The notes beneath the pieces were generated by a model. The model searched no databases and was not told the origin of the DNA. It saw only the letters and a program-made list of their open reading frames with translations. A stretch of DNA of 64,000 nt from Eubacterium_B sp034180045 (lineage in GTDB: Bacteria; Bacillota; Clostridia; Peptostreptococcales; Anaerovoracaceae). The translations under genes and the position numbers were made by a program. Positions 1 through 8,796 of the stretch are shown here, piece after piece. Each line of letters begins with the position of its first letter. Positions within the stretch are counted from its first letter, which is position 1. The stretch lies in assembly GCA_034180045.1 (NCBI GenBank), contig JAXFOY010000020.1:1-64000 (forward strand), written 5' to 3'.

Positions 1-114
1 TATGACAAGATTCATCAGAAAGAACAATACGCTGCATCTATTTCAAGTTGGGGTGATACTGTCGTGTGGAGTGAGCTTCATACATCGACAAATTTTCCTT
101 CGTATTGGGATTAG
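1..114 (+). CDS. C-terminal end of an unknown protein (partial)
   Basis: Frame 1 is open from the window edge for 37 codons and stops at TAG (112-114). The visible tail is rich in Trp, Ser and Thr and ends in SYWD; I do not recognise the family. A strong hairpin terminator follows 28 bases after the stop, as expected at the end of a real gene. The overlapping frame that starts at base 2 runs straight through that terminator and is unlikely to be coding. The 5' part lies outside the window. Confidence 0.4.
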   Translation, partial: YDKIHQKEQYAASISSWGDTVVWSELHTSTNFPSYWD

Positions 115-142
115 CCACCAACGCTTTTTGTCCTATAACCCC

Positions 143-186
143 AAAAAAGCAAGGTTTACTCAATATGAGTTTTCCCTTGCTTTTTT
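143..186. terminator. Bidirectional intrinsic terminator
   Basis: AAAAAAGCAAGG (143-154) pairs perfectly with CCTTGCTTTTTT (175-186), and a smaller ACTC/GAGT stem lies inside the loop. A-tracts and T-tracts flank both sides, so it can stop transcription of the partial gene on the plus strand and of pncB arriving on the minus strand. Confidence 0.8.
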
Positions 187-253
187 AGTAGCTTCAGTTA
201 TTTATTAGTTTTATCTCGGACTTACATCAAAGACAATCAGACCCTGTCCGGGT

Positions 254-1696
254 TTACACGTATTTATCAAGATGAAGTGCCTCTATTAACTCTCTCTTCA
301 TATCATACAGTTTCTGTGACAAATCCACATAATATGTCTGCGGATTATCGAACCTGAGCATTTCATCCCAAAGAGTTTCTATTTGTCCTTTACAGTATTC
401 TTTAATTTCTTCTATGTCGCGAGGCGTATGCACATTTTTGCCCGCATCAAATAGCTGAACTCGAAGGTTCTTAGCTTCAAAATTGTACAATTTTTTTCGC
501 TTCCAAACCGCTTTAGGGTCAAAGATTTCATATCCGTCAACATTTTCGATAGTTTCCCCATCCACGGTCATCACGTCGGCAAGGACCTTACCGCTTTCCT
601 TGTCCGTCAAGCGATACAAGGTTTTGAATCCGGGATTTGTAATCTTTTCTATATTCTCGGAAATCTTTATCTTCGGTATGCTTACACCATTTTTTTCAAG
701 CGCCACAAGCTTATATACACCACCGAAAACAGGTTCCGATTTCGCCGTGATAAGCCGCTCTCCGACACCAAATGCATCGATTTGAGCGCCTTCGAGAATT
801 ACATCTCTTATGATGTATTCGTCAAGAGAATTGCTGACAGTTATCTGACAGTCCTTTAATCCCGCCTCATCAAGCATAATTCTTGCTTGCTTAGTAAGAT
901 ATGTCATGTCGCCGCTGTCAATTCTGATTCCCATCTTCTTAGGCTTCATTTCTTTGAAAATCTTTATTGCATTCGGAACTCCGGATTTTAACACATTATA
1001 TGTATCAACAAGCAACACGCAGTTATCCGGATATATTTCGGCATATTTTTTGAATGCATCGTATTCTGACGGAAACATCTGCACCCAGCTGTGCGCCATG
1101 GTACCAAGTGCCTTAATTCCGTAGTCTCTATCTGCAATGGTACATGCCGTACCTGCACAACCGCCGATATATGCCGCTCTCGCACCGTAAACGGCTGCCG
1201 AAGTGCCATGAGCCCTTCTGGTTCCGAATTCCAAGATAGGTCTTCCTTGCGCCGCACGTACTATCCTGTTAGCCTTGGTCGCAATTAAACTCTGGTGATT
1301 AATGATAAGCAGTATCATCGTTTCAATAAATTGTGCCTGCATTACAGGTCCTCTAACCGTTATCAACGGCTCATGCGGAAATACCGGCGTCCCCTCCGGA
1401 ACCGCCCAAACATCGCATGCGAACTTAAAATTACGAAGATATTCCAGAAATTCTTCACAAAAGGCATTTTTGCTTCTTAGATATTCAATATCCTCATCTG
1501 TGAAATTCAGATTGTCGAGATACTCTACAATCTGTTCAATACCTGCCATGATTGCAAACCCGCCACCGTCAGGCACTTTGCGGAAAAATACATCAAAGTA
1601 TGCAATTTCATCAGCGATACCCGCCTCGAGATAACCGTTGGCCATGGTTATTTCGTAGAAATCCGTAAGCATGGTCAGATTTTTTGCTTTGAACAT
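254..1696 (-). CDS. pncB: Nicotinate phosphoribosyltransferase
   Basis: A 480-residue protein of normal length for the long bacterial NAPRTase. It joins nicotinate to PRPP to give nicotinate mononucleotide in the Preiss-Handler NAD salvage route, in the cytoplasm. Family motifs are TDFYEITMANGY near residues 11-22, FGTRRAHG at 157-164, GTMAHSWVQ at 198-206 (with the His expected to be phosphorylated in this family) and RIDSGDM at 258-264. The ATG is preceded by GAGG with 8-base spacing. The gene lies 88 bases downstream of uvrA with a possible terminator between them, so it is probably transcribed separately. Confidence 0.95.
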   Translation of the reverse strand: MFKAKNLTMLTDFYEITMANGYLEAGIADEIAYFDVFFRKVPDGGGFAIMAGIEQIVEYLDNLNFTDEDIEYLRSKNAFCEEFLEYLRNFKFACDVWAVPEGTPVFPHEPLITVRGPVMQAQFIETMILLIINHQSLIATKANRIVRAAQGRPILEFGTRRAHGTSAAVYGARAAYIGGCAGTACTIADRDYGIKALGTMAHSWVQMFPSEYDAFKKYAEIYPDNCVLLVDTYNVLKSGVPNAIKIFKEMKPKKMGIRIDSGDMTYLTKQARIMLDEAGLKDCQITVSNSLDEYIIRDVILEGAQIDAFGVGERLITAKSEPVFGGVYKLVALEKNGVSIPKIKISENIEKITNPGFKTLYRLTDKESGKVLADVMTVDGETIENVDGYEIFDPKAVWKRKKLYNFEAKNLRVQLFDAGKNVHTPRDIEEIKEYCKGQIETLWDEMLRFDNPQTYYVDLSQKLYDMKRELIEALHLDKYV

Positions 1697-1745
1697 TTTA
1701 ACTACCTCTATGATTTTACAATTACACCAATGAGTCTATTGTAAC

Positions 1746-1780
1746 AAAATCCATAGTAAATTCAACCTTAATTGGATTTT
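1746..1780 (-). terminator. Possible terminator after uvrA
   Basis: Read on the minus strand, AAAATCCA (1780-1773) pairs with TGGATTTT (1753-1746) just past the uvrA stop. The stem is AT-rich and the U-tract is interrupted by a G, so it is weaker than the other terminators here. Confidence 0.45.
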
Positions 1781-1784
1781 TTGT

Positions 1785-4619
1785 TTATTTGTACAATAAA
1801 GGTTTCAGATATTGTCCCGTATAGCTATTTTTGTTCTCCGCAATTTCTTCCGGCGTTCCGCAGGACACTATATTCCCGCCTTTATCACCGCCTTCAGGTC
1901 CGAGGTCAACTATGTGGTCGGCACATTTGATAACCTCTAAATTATGCTCTATTATCACAATGCTGTTCCCCGCATCCACAAGTTTTTGGAGCACCGATAT
2001 AAGCTTATCAACATCAGCAAAATGAAGTCCCGTAGTCGGCTCATCCAATATGTAGAGAGTGTTTCCCGTGCTCCTCTTTGACAGCTCTGTTGCCAGTTTT
2101 ATACGCTGAGCTTCCCCTCCTGAAAGCTGTGTTGAAGGCTGACCGATTTTGATATATCCGAGACCTACATCTTGTAAGGTCTGTAGATGGCGTTTAATGC
2201 TCGGTATATTCTTAAAGAAATCGACTCCCTCGTCAACGCTCATATCCAGAACGTCAAATATGCTCTTTCCTTTGTATTTTACCTCTAAAGTCTCTCTATT
2301 ATATCTCTTTCCTCCACAAACTTCACAAGGCACGTATACATCCGGAAGAAAATGCATCTCTATCTTGATTATCCCGTCTCCGTTACATGCCTCACACCTT
2401 CCGCCTTTGACATTAAAACTGAATCGTCCCTTGCCGAATCCTCTCATCTTTGCCTCGGGCAACGCTGCAAAGAGATCTCGTATCTTTGTAAACATACCCG
2501 TGTATGTAGCGGGATTTGACCTGGGAGTGCGCCCTATCGGGCTCTGATCTATATCTATGACCTTGTCTATATTTTTCAATCCAAGAATTTCATCATGCTC
2601 TCCTGCAACTGTGTGCGTGCGGTTTATTATAGCTGAGGCACCCTTGTTTAGAATTTCATTTATCAAGCTGCTTTTACCTGATCCCGATACCCCCGTAACA
2701 CATACGAATTTCCCAAGGGGAATGTCCACGTCTATGTTTTTCAGATTGTTTGCGCGTGCACCCTTGATACTGATAAGTTTACCGTTTCCGCTGCGCCGCT
2801 CCTTAGGCACTTCTATCTTCCTTGCCCCTGAAAGATACTGTCCCGTCAAAGAGTTTTTATTCTCTTTTATTTCTTGGACCGTGCCCTGTGCTACGACCTC
2901 TCCACCGTTTATTCCGGCTCCCGGACCTATGTCAACAATCTGATCTGCTGCATACATCGTATCCTCATCGTGTTCCACGACTATCAAAGTATTTCCTATA
3001 TCTGTCAAGTGTCTGAGTGTTGCTAAAAGCTTGTCGTTGTCTCTTTGATGCAGCCCTATGCTCGGTTCATCAAGAATATACAGAACACCTACAAGGCTTG
3101 AGCCGATTTGGGTAGCAAGTCTGATTCTTTGTGATTCCCCTCCTGAAAGAGTTCCTGCCGAGCGAGATAAAGTCAGATAATCAAGTCCTACATTTACTAA
3201 AAATGACAGTCTTTCCTTTATCTCTTTGACTATCTGTCTGGCTATCATCGTTTCTTTTTCACTAAGCTCCAAATTTTCAACAAAGCTAAGAGCATCACGA
3301 ACCGGCAAATCTGACAGCTCTGCAATATTTTTGCCACCTACTCTTACCGCTAAAATTTCCGGTCTTAACCTTTTCCCATGACAGGCATCGCACGATTTTA
3401 CAGTCATAAATTTGCTGAGCCACTCCTTCATGAGATCTGAATTTGTTTCTCTATACCGCCTTTCGAGATTTGGAATTAACCCTTCGAAAGTATGGTCTCT
3501 TTTCTGTACCTTTCCCCGACTGCTCGTCACTTCATATTTAAGTCTTTTCTCACCGGTACCGTACAAAAGCTCATCACAAAATTTCTTCGGCAAATTTTTG
3601 TATGGCGTTTTTAAGTCCACTTTGTGTATATCTGCCAGTGCGTCGATTACATTCCAATAATGTCCTGTAAATTGCATGGTCGCAAAGATTTGACTGAGCG
3701 CTCCGTCAGCTATGCTCTCGTCTTCTTTAATTATTAATTTCGGGTCTACAGTTTCCGTAAAGCCTATTCCGTTACACACGGGGCAAGCTCCGAACGGATT
3801 GTTGAATGAAAACATCCTGGGTTCGAGTTCCTCTATGCTCACGCCGTGCTCAGGGCAGGCAAGCTTGGTAGAAAATATTTTTTCTACGCTGTCATCTCCC
3901 GTACCGAGCTGAGCCAATATCAACCCGTCACCCTCTTTTATCGCCAGCTCCACAGCCTCTGAAATACGCCCTTGCTGACCGTCTTTGATAACAATCCTGT
4001 CAATTACAATTTCTATCGTGTGCTTGTTGTTTTTTTCTAATTTTATTTCTTCTTCGTTTACAAGGTACAGCTCACCATCCACTCTCACTCTCGGAAACCC
4101 TTCTCGCCTGATTCTGTCGAGAATCTTTTCGTGCTGACCTTTACGCTGCCGAACCACCGGCGCCATTATTATAAGCTTGGTACCTTCCTCGTTTTCCATT
4201 AGAATATCAACTATTTGATCGACGCTTTGACTGCTTATCTCTCTTCCGCATATATGGCAATGAGGCACACCTATTCTGGCATATAAAAGCCTTAAATAAT
4301 CATGTATTTCGGTTACGGTTCCCACGGTCGAACGGGGATTCTTGCTGGTCGTTTTCTGGTCTATAGATATTGCCGGAGAAAGTCCCTCTATAAATTCCAC
4401 ATCCGGCTTTTCCATCTGCCCCAAAAACTGTCTTGCATACGAAGAAAGGCTCTCCACATAGCGCCTTTGTCCCTCTGCATAAATCGTATCAAAAGCGAGC
4501 GATGATTTGCCCGAACCTGAAAGTCCGGTAAAAACAATCATTTTATCCCGCGGTATCTTCAAATCTATATTTTTTAGGTTATTCGCCCTTGCACCTTTTA
4601 CATAAATCTCATTAGGCAT
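1785..4619 (-). CDS. uvrA: Excinuclease ABC subunit A
   Basis: The 944-residue DNA damage-recognition ATPase of nucleotide excision repair, which loads UvrB at lesions. It has two ABC modules: Walker A GLSGSGKSS at residues 32-40 and a second GVSGSGKSS in the C-terminal half, each with an LSGGE signature. The zinc-binding CxxC pairs are present, including CHIC early and CEAC...CEVC in the second half. I chose the ATG at 4619 because GAAGGG lies 9 bases upstream; a TTG ten codons further up has no such site. uvrB lies 108 bases upstream on the same strand, so uvrBA is probably one SOS-controlled unit. Confidence 0.97.
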   Translation of the reverse strand: MPNEIYVKGARANNLKNIDLKIPRDKMIVFTGLSGSGKSSLAFDTIYAEGQRRYVESLSSYARQFLGQMEKPDVEFIEGLSPAISIDQKTTSKNPRSTVGTVTEIHDYLRLLYARIGVPHCHICGREISSQSVDQIVDILMENEEGTKLIIMAPVVRQRKGQHEKILDRIRREGFPRVRVDGELYLVNEEEIKLEKNNKHTIEIVIDRIVIKDGQQGRISEAVELAIKEGDGLILAQLGTGDDSVEKIFSTKLACPEHGVSIEELEPRMFSFNNPFGACPVCNGIGFTETVDPKLIIKEDESIADGALSQIFATMQFTGHYWNVIDALADIHKVDLKTPYKNLPKKFCDELLYGTGEKRLKYEVTSSRGKVQKRDHTFEGLIPNLERRYRETNSDLMKEWLSKFMTVKSCDACHGKRLRPEILAVRVGGKNIAELSDLPVRDALSFVENLELSEKETMIARQIVKEIKERLSFLVNVGLDYLTLSRSAGTLSGGESQRIRLATQIGSSLVGVLYILDEPSIGLHQRDNDKLLATLRHLTDIGNTLIVVEHDEDTMYAADQIVDIGPGAGINGGEVVAQGTVQEIKENKNSLTGQYLSGARKIEVPKERRSGNGKLISIKGARANNLKNIDVDIPLGKFVCVTGVSGSGKSSLINEILNKGASAIINRTHTVAGEHDEILGLKNIDKVIDIDQSPIGRTPRSNPATYTGMFTKIRDLFAALPEAKMRGFGKGRFSFNVKGGRCEACNGDGIIKIEMHFLPDVYVPCEVCGGKRYNRETLEVKYKGKSIFDVLDMSVDEGVDFFKNIPSIKRHLQTLQDVGLGYIKIGQPSTQLSGGEAQRIKLATELSKRSTGNTLYILDEPTTGLHFADVDKLISVLQKLVDAGNSIVIIEHNLEVIKCADHIVDLGPEGGDKGGNIVSCGTPEEIAENKNSYTGQYLKPLLYK

Positions 4620-4727
4620 CTGATAATTCCCTTCAATTTTAAGTTTCAATTCTATTCGGCTCTATTCAGCGGCAATGTCGCAGTCTTTGAGCTTGTGAAG
4701 ATGTGAAGTATGAATATGCTTCATATT

Positions 4728-6707
4728 CTAAAGTTTTGATTTATACTCAAATATAATATCTCTAAGCTCGGCAGCTCTTTCAAATTGTAAATCTTTTGCC
4801 GCCTGTTTCATTTCTTCTTCAAGTTTCTTCACCAAATTTTTAAGCTCTTTACCTGTCAGCTCACCGGCTTTTTTACCCTTATAGTGCTCTTCTCCGTCTG
4901 TTTGTTTTGTCGCTTCTATTACATCCCTCACCGACTTTGACACACTCTTTGGCGTGATTCCATGTGCATCGTTGTATGCGGATTGGATGCCTCTTCGTCT
5001 GTCAGTTTCGTCTATTGCCGCTTGCATAGCCTTACTTATACGATCGCCATACATGATGACTTTACCGTCTACATTTCGGGCAGCACGACCTATCGTCTGA
5101 ATCAAAGATGTTTCCGTTCTCAAAAAACCTTCTTTATCAGCGTCCAAAATAGCCACCAGAGAAACCTCCGGAATATCAAGACCTTCTCGGAGCAAGTTGA
5201 TTCCGACCAAGACATCAAAAGCCCCCAGTCTCAAATCACGAATGATTTCGAGCCTTTCAAGCGTATCTATTTCTGAATGTAAATATCTGACTTTAAGCCC
5301 CGCTTTGCTCAAAAAATCAGTGAGTCCTTCCGACATCTTTTTAGTCAAGGTTGTAACAAATGCCCTACCGCCTTTTTTGATAACGGAATTAAGCTCAGCT
5401 ATTATATCGTCTATTTGATTTTCTGTCGGTCTCACTTCAATCGGCGGATCTAAGAGCCCTGTCGGTCTTATTACCTGTTCTGCGGTTATCCCGTCTGATT
5501 GCTCTTTTTCGTAGGCTGCCGGCGTAGCGCTGCAAAACATTATCTGTCCTATCAAGTCTTCCCATTCCTCAAATTGCAGCGGTCTGTTATCCAATGCCGA
5601 CGGCAGACGGAATCCATAGTCAACCAGGGCGCTTTTTCTGGAGCGGTCACCTGCATACATAGCCCTTAACTGAGGAAGCATAACATGCGATTCATCAATT
5701 ATGGTGATGAAATCGTCCGGGAAATAGTCTATCAGCGTATATGGTCTTGAGCCTGCAACCAAGCCGTTTATATGTCTGGAGTAGTTTTCGATTCCCTTAC
5801 AGGTTCCGACCTCTCTGAGCATTTCCATGTCATACCTGGTTCTTTGCTCTATCCTCTGAGCTTCAAGAAGCTTGCCTCTATCCTTGAACCAAGTGATTCT
5901 CTGTTCAAGTTCTTCGTTTATAGTCAACAAAGCTCTTTCCATGTTTTCCTTTGATGTGACATAATGTGATGCCGGATAAATAGCCACATGCTTTCTTAAT
6001 CCGATTATCTCGCCCGTCAGCGGATTCATTTCTTTAATGCTCTCTATTTCGTCACCGAACAGTTCGATGCGCACCGCATGCTCAGCCCCTGCCGGAAATA
6101 CATCTATTATATCACCTCTTACACGAAAGCTTCCTCTGTCAAAGTCCACATCGTTTCTCATGTACTGTATATCCACGAGTTTGGATAAAATCTCCTTGCG
6201 GGACTTCTCCATTCCGGGTCTGAGTGAAATTACTTGATTTTCATAATCCATAGGGCTTCCGAGTCCGTAGATACATGAGACGCTGGCTACGATGATTACA
6301 TCGCGGCGCTCGGACAGCGCAGCTGTCGCGCTATGGCGCAGCTTCTCTATTTCGGCATTGATGTCCGAATCCTTCTCTATAAATGTGTCGGTCGACGGAA
6401 CATAGGCTTCCGGCTGATAATAATCGTAATAGGAAACAAAATACTCGACCGCATTTTCGGGGAAAAACTCTTTGAATTCTCCGTGAAGCTGCGCCGCCAG
6501 CGTCTTGTTGTGACTGATTATCAAAGTCGGTCTATTTAGTTCTTTGATGACATTTGCCATCGTAAAAGTTTTTCCTGAGCCCGTAACCCCCAAAAGAGTC
6601 TGCGCCTTTTTGCCGCTGCGAAAAGCCTTTACCAACTTCTCGATAGCCTGCGGCTGATCTCCTGTCGGAGCAAAATCCGAAACAAGTCTAAACTCTGACA
6701 TCGTCAC
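4728..6707 (-). CDS. uvrB: Excinuclease ABC subunit B
   Basis: A 659-residue helicase-like subunit that receives damaged DNA from UvrA and recruits UvrC. Walker A GVTGSGKTF sits at residues 40-48, the damage-probing beta-hairpin YYDYYQPEAYVP follows near residue 95, and a C-terminal UVR coiled coil (FERAAELRD) is the UvrC contact. The start could be GTG at 6707 (GAAGGG at 7-base spacing) or ATG two codons later; spacing favours GTG. The same GAAGGGAATT leader precedes uvrA. A promoter with a LexA-like box lies about 70-110 bases upstream. Confidence 0.97.
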   Translation of the reverse strand: MTMSEFRLVSDFAPTGDQPQAIEKLVKAFRSGKKAQTLLGVTGSGKTFTMANVIKELNRPTLIISHNKTLAAQLHGEFKEFFPENAVEYFVSYYDYYQPEAYVPSTDTFIEKDSDINAEIEKLRHSATAALSERRDVIIVASVSCIYGLGSPMDYENQVISLRPGMEKSRKEILSKLVDIQYMRNDVDFDRGSFRVRGDIIDVFPAGAEHAVRIELFGDEIESIKEMNPLTGEIIGLRKHVAIYPASHYVTSKENMERALLTINEELEQRITWFKDRGKLLEAQRIEQRTRYDMEMLREVGTCKGIENYSRHINGLVAGSRPYTLIDYFPDDFITIIDESHVMLPQLRAMYAGDRSRKSALVDYGFRLPSALDNRPLQFEEWEDLIGQIMFCSATPAAYEKEQSDGITAEQVIRPTGLLDPPIEVRPTENQIDDIIAELNSVIKKGGRAFVTTLTKKMSEGLTDFLSKAGLKVRYLHSEIDTLERLEIIRDLRLGAFDVLVGINLLREGLDIPEVSLVAILDADKEGFLRTETSLIQTIGRAARNVDGKVIMYGDRISKAMQAAIDETDRRRGIQSAYNDAHGITPKSVSKSVRDVIEATKQTDGEEHYKGKKAGELTGKELKNLVKKLEEEMKQAAKDLQFERAAELRDIIFEYKSKL

Positions 6708-6776
6708 TGCAATTCCCTTCTATAATTATCATCCATTAAATACTTCCGGTACTTATACCCCGTTTTCATACTCTTG

Positions 6777-6814
6777 ATTATAAATCTTAAAATTATTTTT
6801 TGCAACATATGTTC
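6777..6814 (-). promoter_or_regulatory. uvrBA promoter with LexA/SOS box
   Basis: On the minus strand a -35 TTGCAA (6805-6800) and a -10 TATAAT (6782-6777) are 17 bases apart. The sequence GAACATATGTTG (6814-6803) overlaps the -35 and matches the Gram-positive LexA consensus GAAC-N4-GTTC with a single change in the second arm. LexA binding here would block polymerase, which fits DNA-damage control of uvrBA. The match is seen directly; regulation is inferred. Confidence 0.75.
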
Positions 6815-6828
6815 TTTTTTGTAATGAA

Positions 6829-6932
6829 AAAGGTCTGCTTCCCGGTTCGAAAACATTCAAGATCCCCCCCAAATAATCGGTATCTTAAATATTCTGTCCG
6901 TAAACAGACCTTTGTGTCATAGCCGAAGCTAT
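6829..6932 (-). ncRNA. Structured RNA or long terminator between lysA and uvrB
   Basis: On the minus strand, a 5-bp ATAGC/GCTAT hairpin with a TTCG loop (6932-6919) is followed by a long hairpin. Its outer stem is AAAGGTCTG (6913-6905) with CAGACCTTT (6837-6829), and an inner stem joins 6889-6882 with 6863-6856 through one wobble. A short T-run follows the outer stem. It may simply end lysA transcripts about 185 bases after the stop, or be a small stable RNA. It matches no riboswitch, SRP RNA or 6S RNA that I know, and no strong own promoter was found. Confidence 0.4.
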
Positions 6933-7097
6933 AATACAGTGTAATTATGTATTTTAATCCCTTTTGATATATAGACGCATTAAGTTCGGCAAAGGTTCAT
7001 TTATTTTGAAAAAAAATCAAAAATATTTTTTATTAAATTTTCCGGCAAAAATTTTTCCGTCTTAACGCCAGCTAAATGCGTAATCTAATCGCTTCGT

Positions 7098-8411
7098 TTA
7101 CAAAACCTCATCCCAATTCCTTTCCCCATATTCACAAAAGTCGAGAGTACTAAAATAATCGTTTAAGCTTTCCCCTCTCCTTATAAGCTTTACTTCTCCG
7201 TCTTCACTCAGCAGCAATTCAGCACATCTAAGTCTTCCATTATACTGATAACCCATGGAATGACCGTGTGCGCCTACATCATGAATGTATATGATATCGC
7301 CTATTTCCGTTCTCGGTAAAAATCTGTCCACGGCAAACTTATCATTATTCTCGCAAAGTGAACCTGTAACATCACATTTTTCATATTCGATTTTCGACCT
7401 GTCTAAAACTCCATCGGCATTTTTACTCATCACGGTTATATGATGGTACGCGCCGTACATAGCAGGTCTTATCAAATTTGACGCACATGCATCACATCCT
7501 ATAAAAATCTTATGGGTTTCCTTGCGGTGTATCACCCTTGTGATTAATGCCCCATAAGGTGCAAGAACAAAGCGTCCAAGCTCCGTATAAATTTTTACAT
7601 TGTCAAAACCCTCGGCTACAAGCATTGAATTATATAGCTTTCTAACTTCATCGCCTATTAGCGATATATCATTTTCCGCCTCGTCCGGCATATATGGTAT
7701 ACCTATTCCTCCGGATAAATTTACAAATTCAACGCGGATGTCCAGCTCGCGCTTTATCTTCACCGCAAGCGCAAATAACAGCTTGGCAAGTTTCGGATAG
7801 TAATCGTTTCCCAGCGTATTGCTTGCCAAAAACGCGTGAATACCAAATCTGACAACACCTTTTTCCCTTAATATCCGGAACGCCTCCAGAATCTGGGATT
7901 CCGTCATGCCGTACTTCGCATCTCTTGGGCTGTCCATTATACCGTTTGCCAGTTCAAATGTTCCGCCCGGGTTATATCTACAGCAGATAATATCCGGAAA
8001 CTCCCGTCCTCTCGAATGACTGACAGCATTTTCAAGATGCCTAATATCGCTTATATCATCCAGATTAATTATTGCTCCTATATCATCAGCATTTTTATAT
8101 TCGTCTAAGGGAGTGCAATTGGACGAATATATCACATCTTCAGTCTTACATCCCATAACCTTTGCCAAAGCAAGTTCAGCCTTTGATGAACAGTCAAGAC
8201 CGCATCCGTTATCGAGTAATAGTTTTAACAAGAATGGATTCGGATTGGCTTTTACAGCAAAGAATTCTTTGAAACCTTTGTTCCATGAAAAAGCCTTTTT
8301 TAATTCGACTATGTTTTTTACAATTCCTCTCTTGTCGTAAATATAGAAAGGTGTTGGATATTTCTCTGCTATTTTATGCGCCTGCTCCGCGTTCAGAAAG
8401 CTTTTTTTCAT
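7098..8411 (-). CDS. lysA: Diaminopimelate decarboxylase
   Basis: A 437-residue fold-type III PLP enzyme that converts meso-diaminopimelate to lysine, the last step of lysine synthesis. The PLP lysine is in FFAVKANPNP near residue 53. A glycine-rich phosphate-binding loop (NLSGGIGIPY) lies mid-protein, and the substrate-side GSLCENND and GAHGHSMGYQYNGRLR segments are typical of the family. The ATG has GGAG at 8-base spacing. It is transcribed divergently from the small ORF at 8610. I saw no lysine riboswitch in the leader. A related PLP decarboxylase of this superfamily cannot be fully excluded. Confidence 0.85.
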   Translation of the reverse strand: MKKSFLNAEQAHKIAEKYPTPFYIYDKRGIVKNIVELKKAFSWNKGFKEFFAVKANPNPFLLKLLLDNGCGLDCSSKAELALAKVMGCKTEDVIYSSNCTPLDEYKNADDIGAIINLDDISDIRHLENAVSHSRGREFPDIICCRYNPGGTFELANGIMDSPRDAKYGMTESQILEAFRILREKGVVRFGIHAFLASNTLGNDYYPKLAKLLFALAVKIKRELDIRVEFVNLSGGIGIPYMPDEAENDISLIGDEVRKLYNSMLVAEGFDNVKIYTELGRFVLAPYGALITRVIHRKETHKIFIGCDACASNLIRPAMYGAYHHITVMSKNADGVLDRSKIEYEKCDVTGSLCENNDKFAVDRFLPRTEIGDIIYIHDVGAHGHSMGYQYNGRLRCAELLLSEDGEVKLIRRGESLNDYFSTLDFCEYGERNWDEVL

Positions 8412-8556
8412 TCCCGTTTCTCCATTCTACTGTAAAAATTCGTCAACTGCGTTTCATATGCATGGTGTTTGCCAGCTTGATTATATCACGAATTGACTTA
8501 GCGCTTGCTACTTTGTTAATGTGAATTGAATATATTTATTCTTTTTGTGAACCTCA

Positions 8557-8586
8557 TTGCAAGTTTGTACATCTATATAGTATACT
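8557..8586 (+). promoter_or_regulatory. Promoter for the sigma factor operon
   Basis: TTGCAA (8557-8562) and TATACT (8581-8586) are separated by 18 bases, about 24 bases before the ATG of the small ORF at 8610. The elements are near the housekeeping consensus, so basal expression probably uses the main sigma factor. Confidence 0.6.
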
Positions 8587-8609
8587 AAAGTTACCAACAA
8601 AGAGGATTT

Positions 8610-8762
8610 ATGATGAAAAATATTGAAAAAACAAACCTTGACGGTTCCGAACAAAAGGAAAATCTTGAGAAATATACACAAGATTTTTTAAGCGGCAACG
8701 ATGATGCGCTGCGTAATATATTCAAATTTATTTTTAGTAACGACCACAAAAAATTAAGCTAA
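8610..8762 (+). CDS. 50-residue protein upstream of the sigma factor
   Basis: A short frame starting ATGATG after AGAGGA, with a good promoter directly upstream and a TAA at 8760-8762. The protein is charged and probably helical, with no membrane segment. Its stretch YTQDFLSGNDDALRNIF echoes the pattern at the start of the next protein (VDEYRKGNTAVFDRLY), which is the N-terminal helix of sigma region 2. It lies 34 bases before that gene and is probably co-transcribed. It could be a modulator, a leader peptide or a truncated duplicate; function unknown. Confidence 0.55.
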   Translation: MMKNIEKTNLDGSEQKENLEKYTQDFLSGNDDALRNIFKFIFSNDHKKLS

Positions 8763-8796
8763 TCGAAATACTGCGACTTAACTTAGTGAGGATAGA

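Larger units (their letters stand above)
6708..7097. other. 390-base gap between uvrB and lysA
   Basis: This gap holds the uvrBA promoter and SOS box (6777-6814) and the long hairpin region (6829-6932). The part next to lysA (6960-7097) is very AT-rich, with runs of A and T. I see no coding frame with a ribosome site. Confidence 0.6.

Noticed and set aside
2..208. A 68-residue plus-strand frame at the window start
   Set aside because: It reads through the strong terminator at 143-186 and overlaps a better-supported frame that ends at 114.
217..233. A 17-base match with 13004-13020 (CGGACTTACATCAAAGA)
   Set aside because: One copy is inside oppD and the other is intergenic; no flanking similarity, so likely chance.
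6829..6913. tRNA or SRP RNA suggested by GGTTCGAA and GGAAGCAG
   Set aside because: The T-loop-like motif is at the wrong end for a tRNA on either strand, and the conserved SRP apical loop is missing.
8412..8556. Lysine riboswitch before lysA
   Set aside because: No L-box core or long leader; only short AT-rich sequence.
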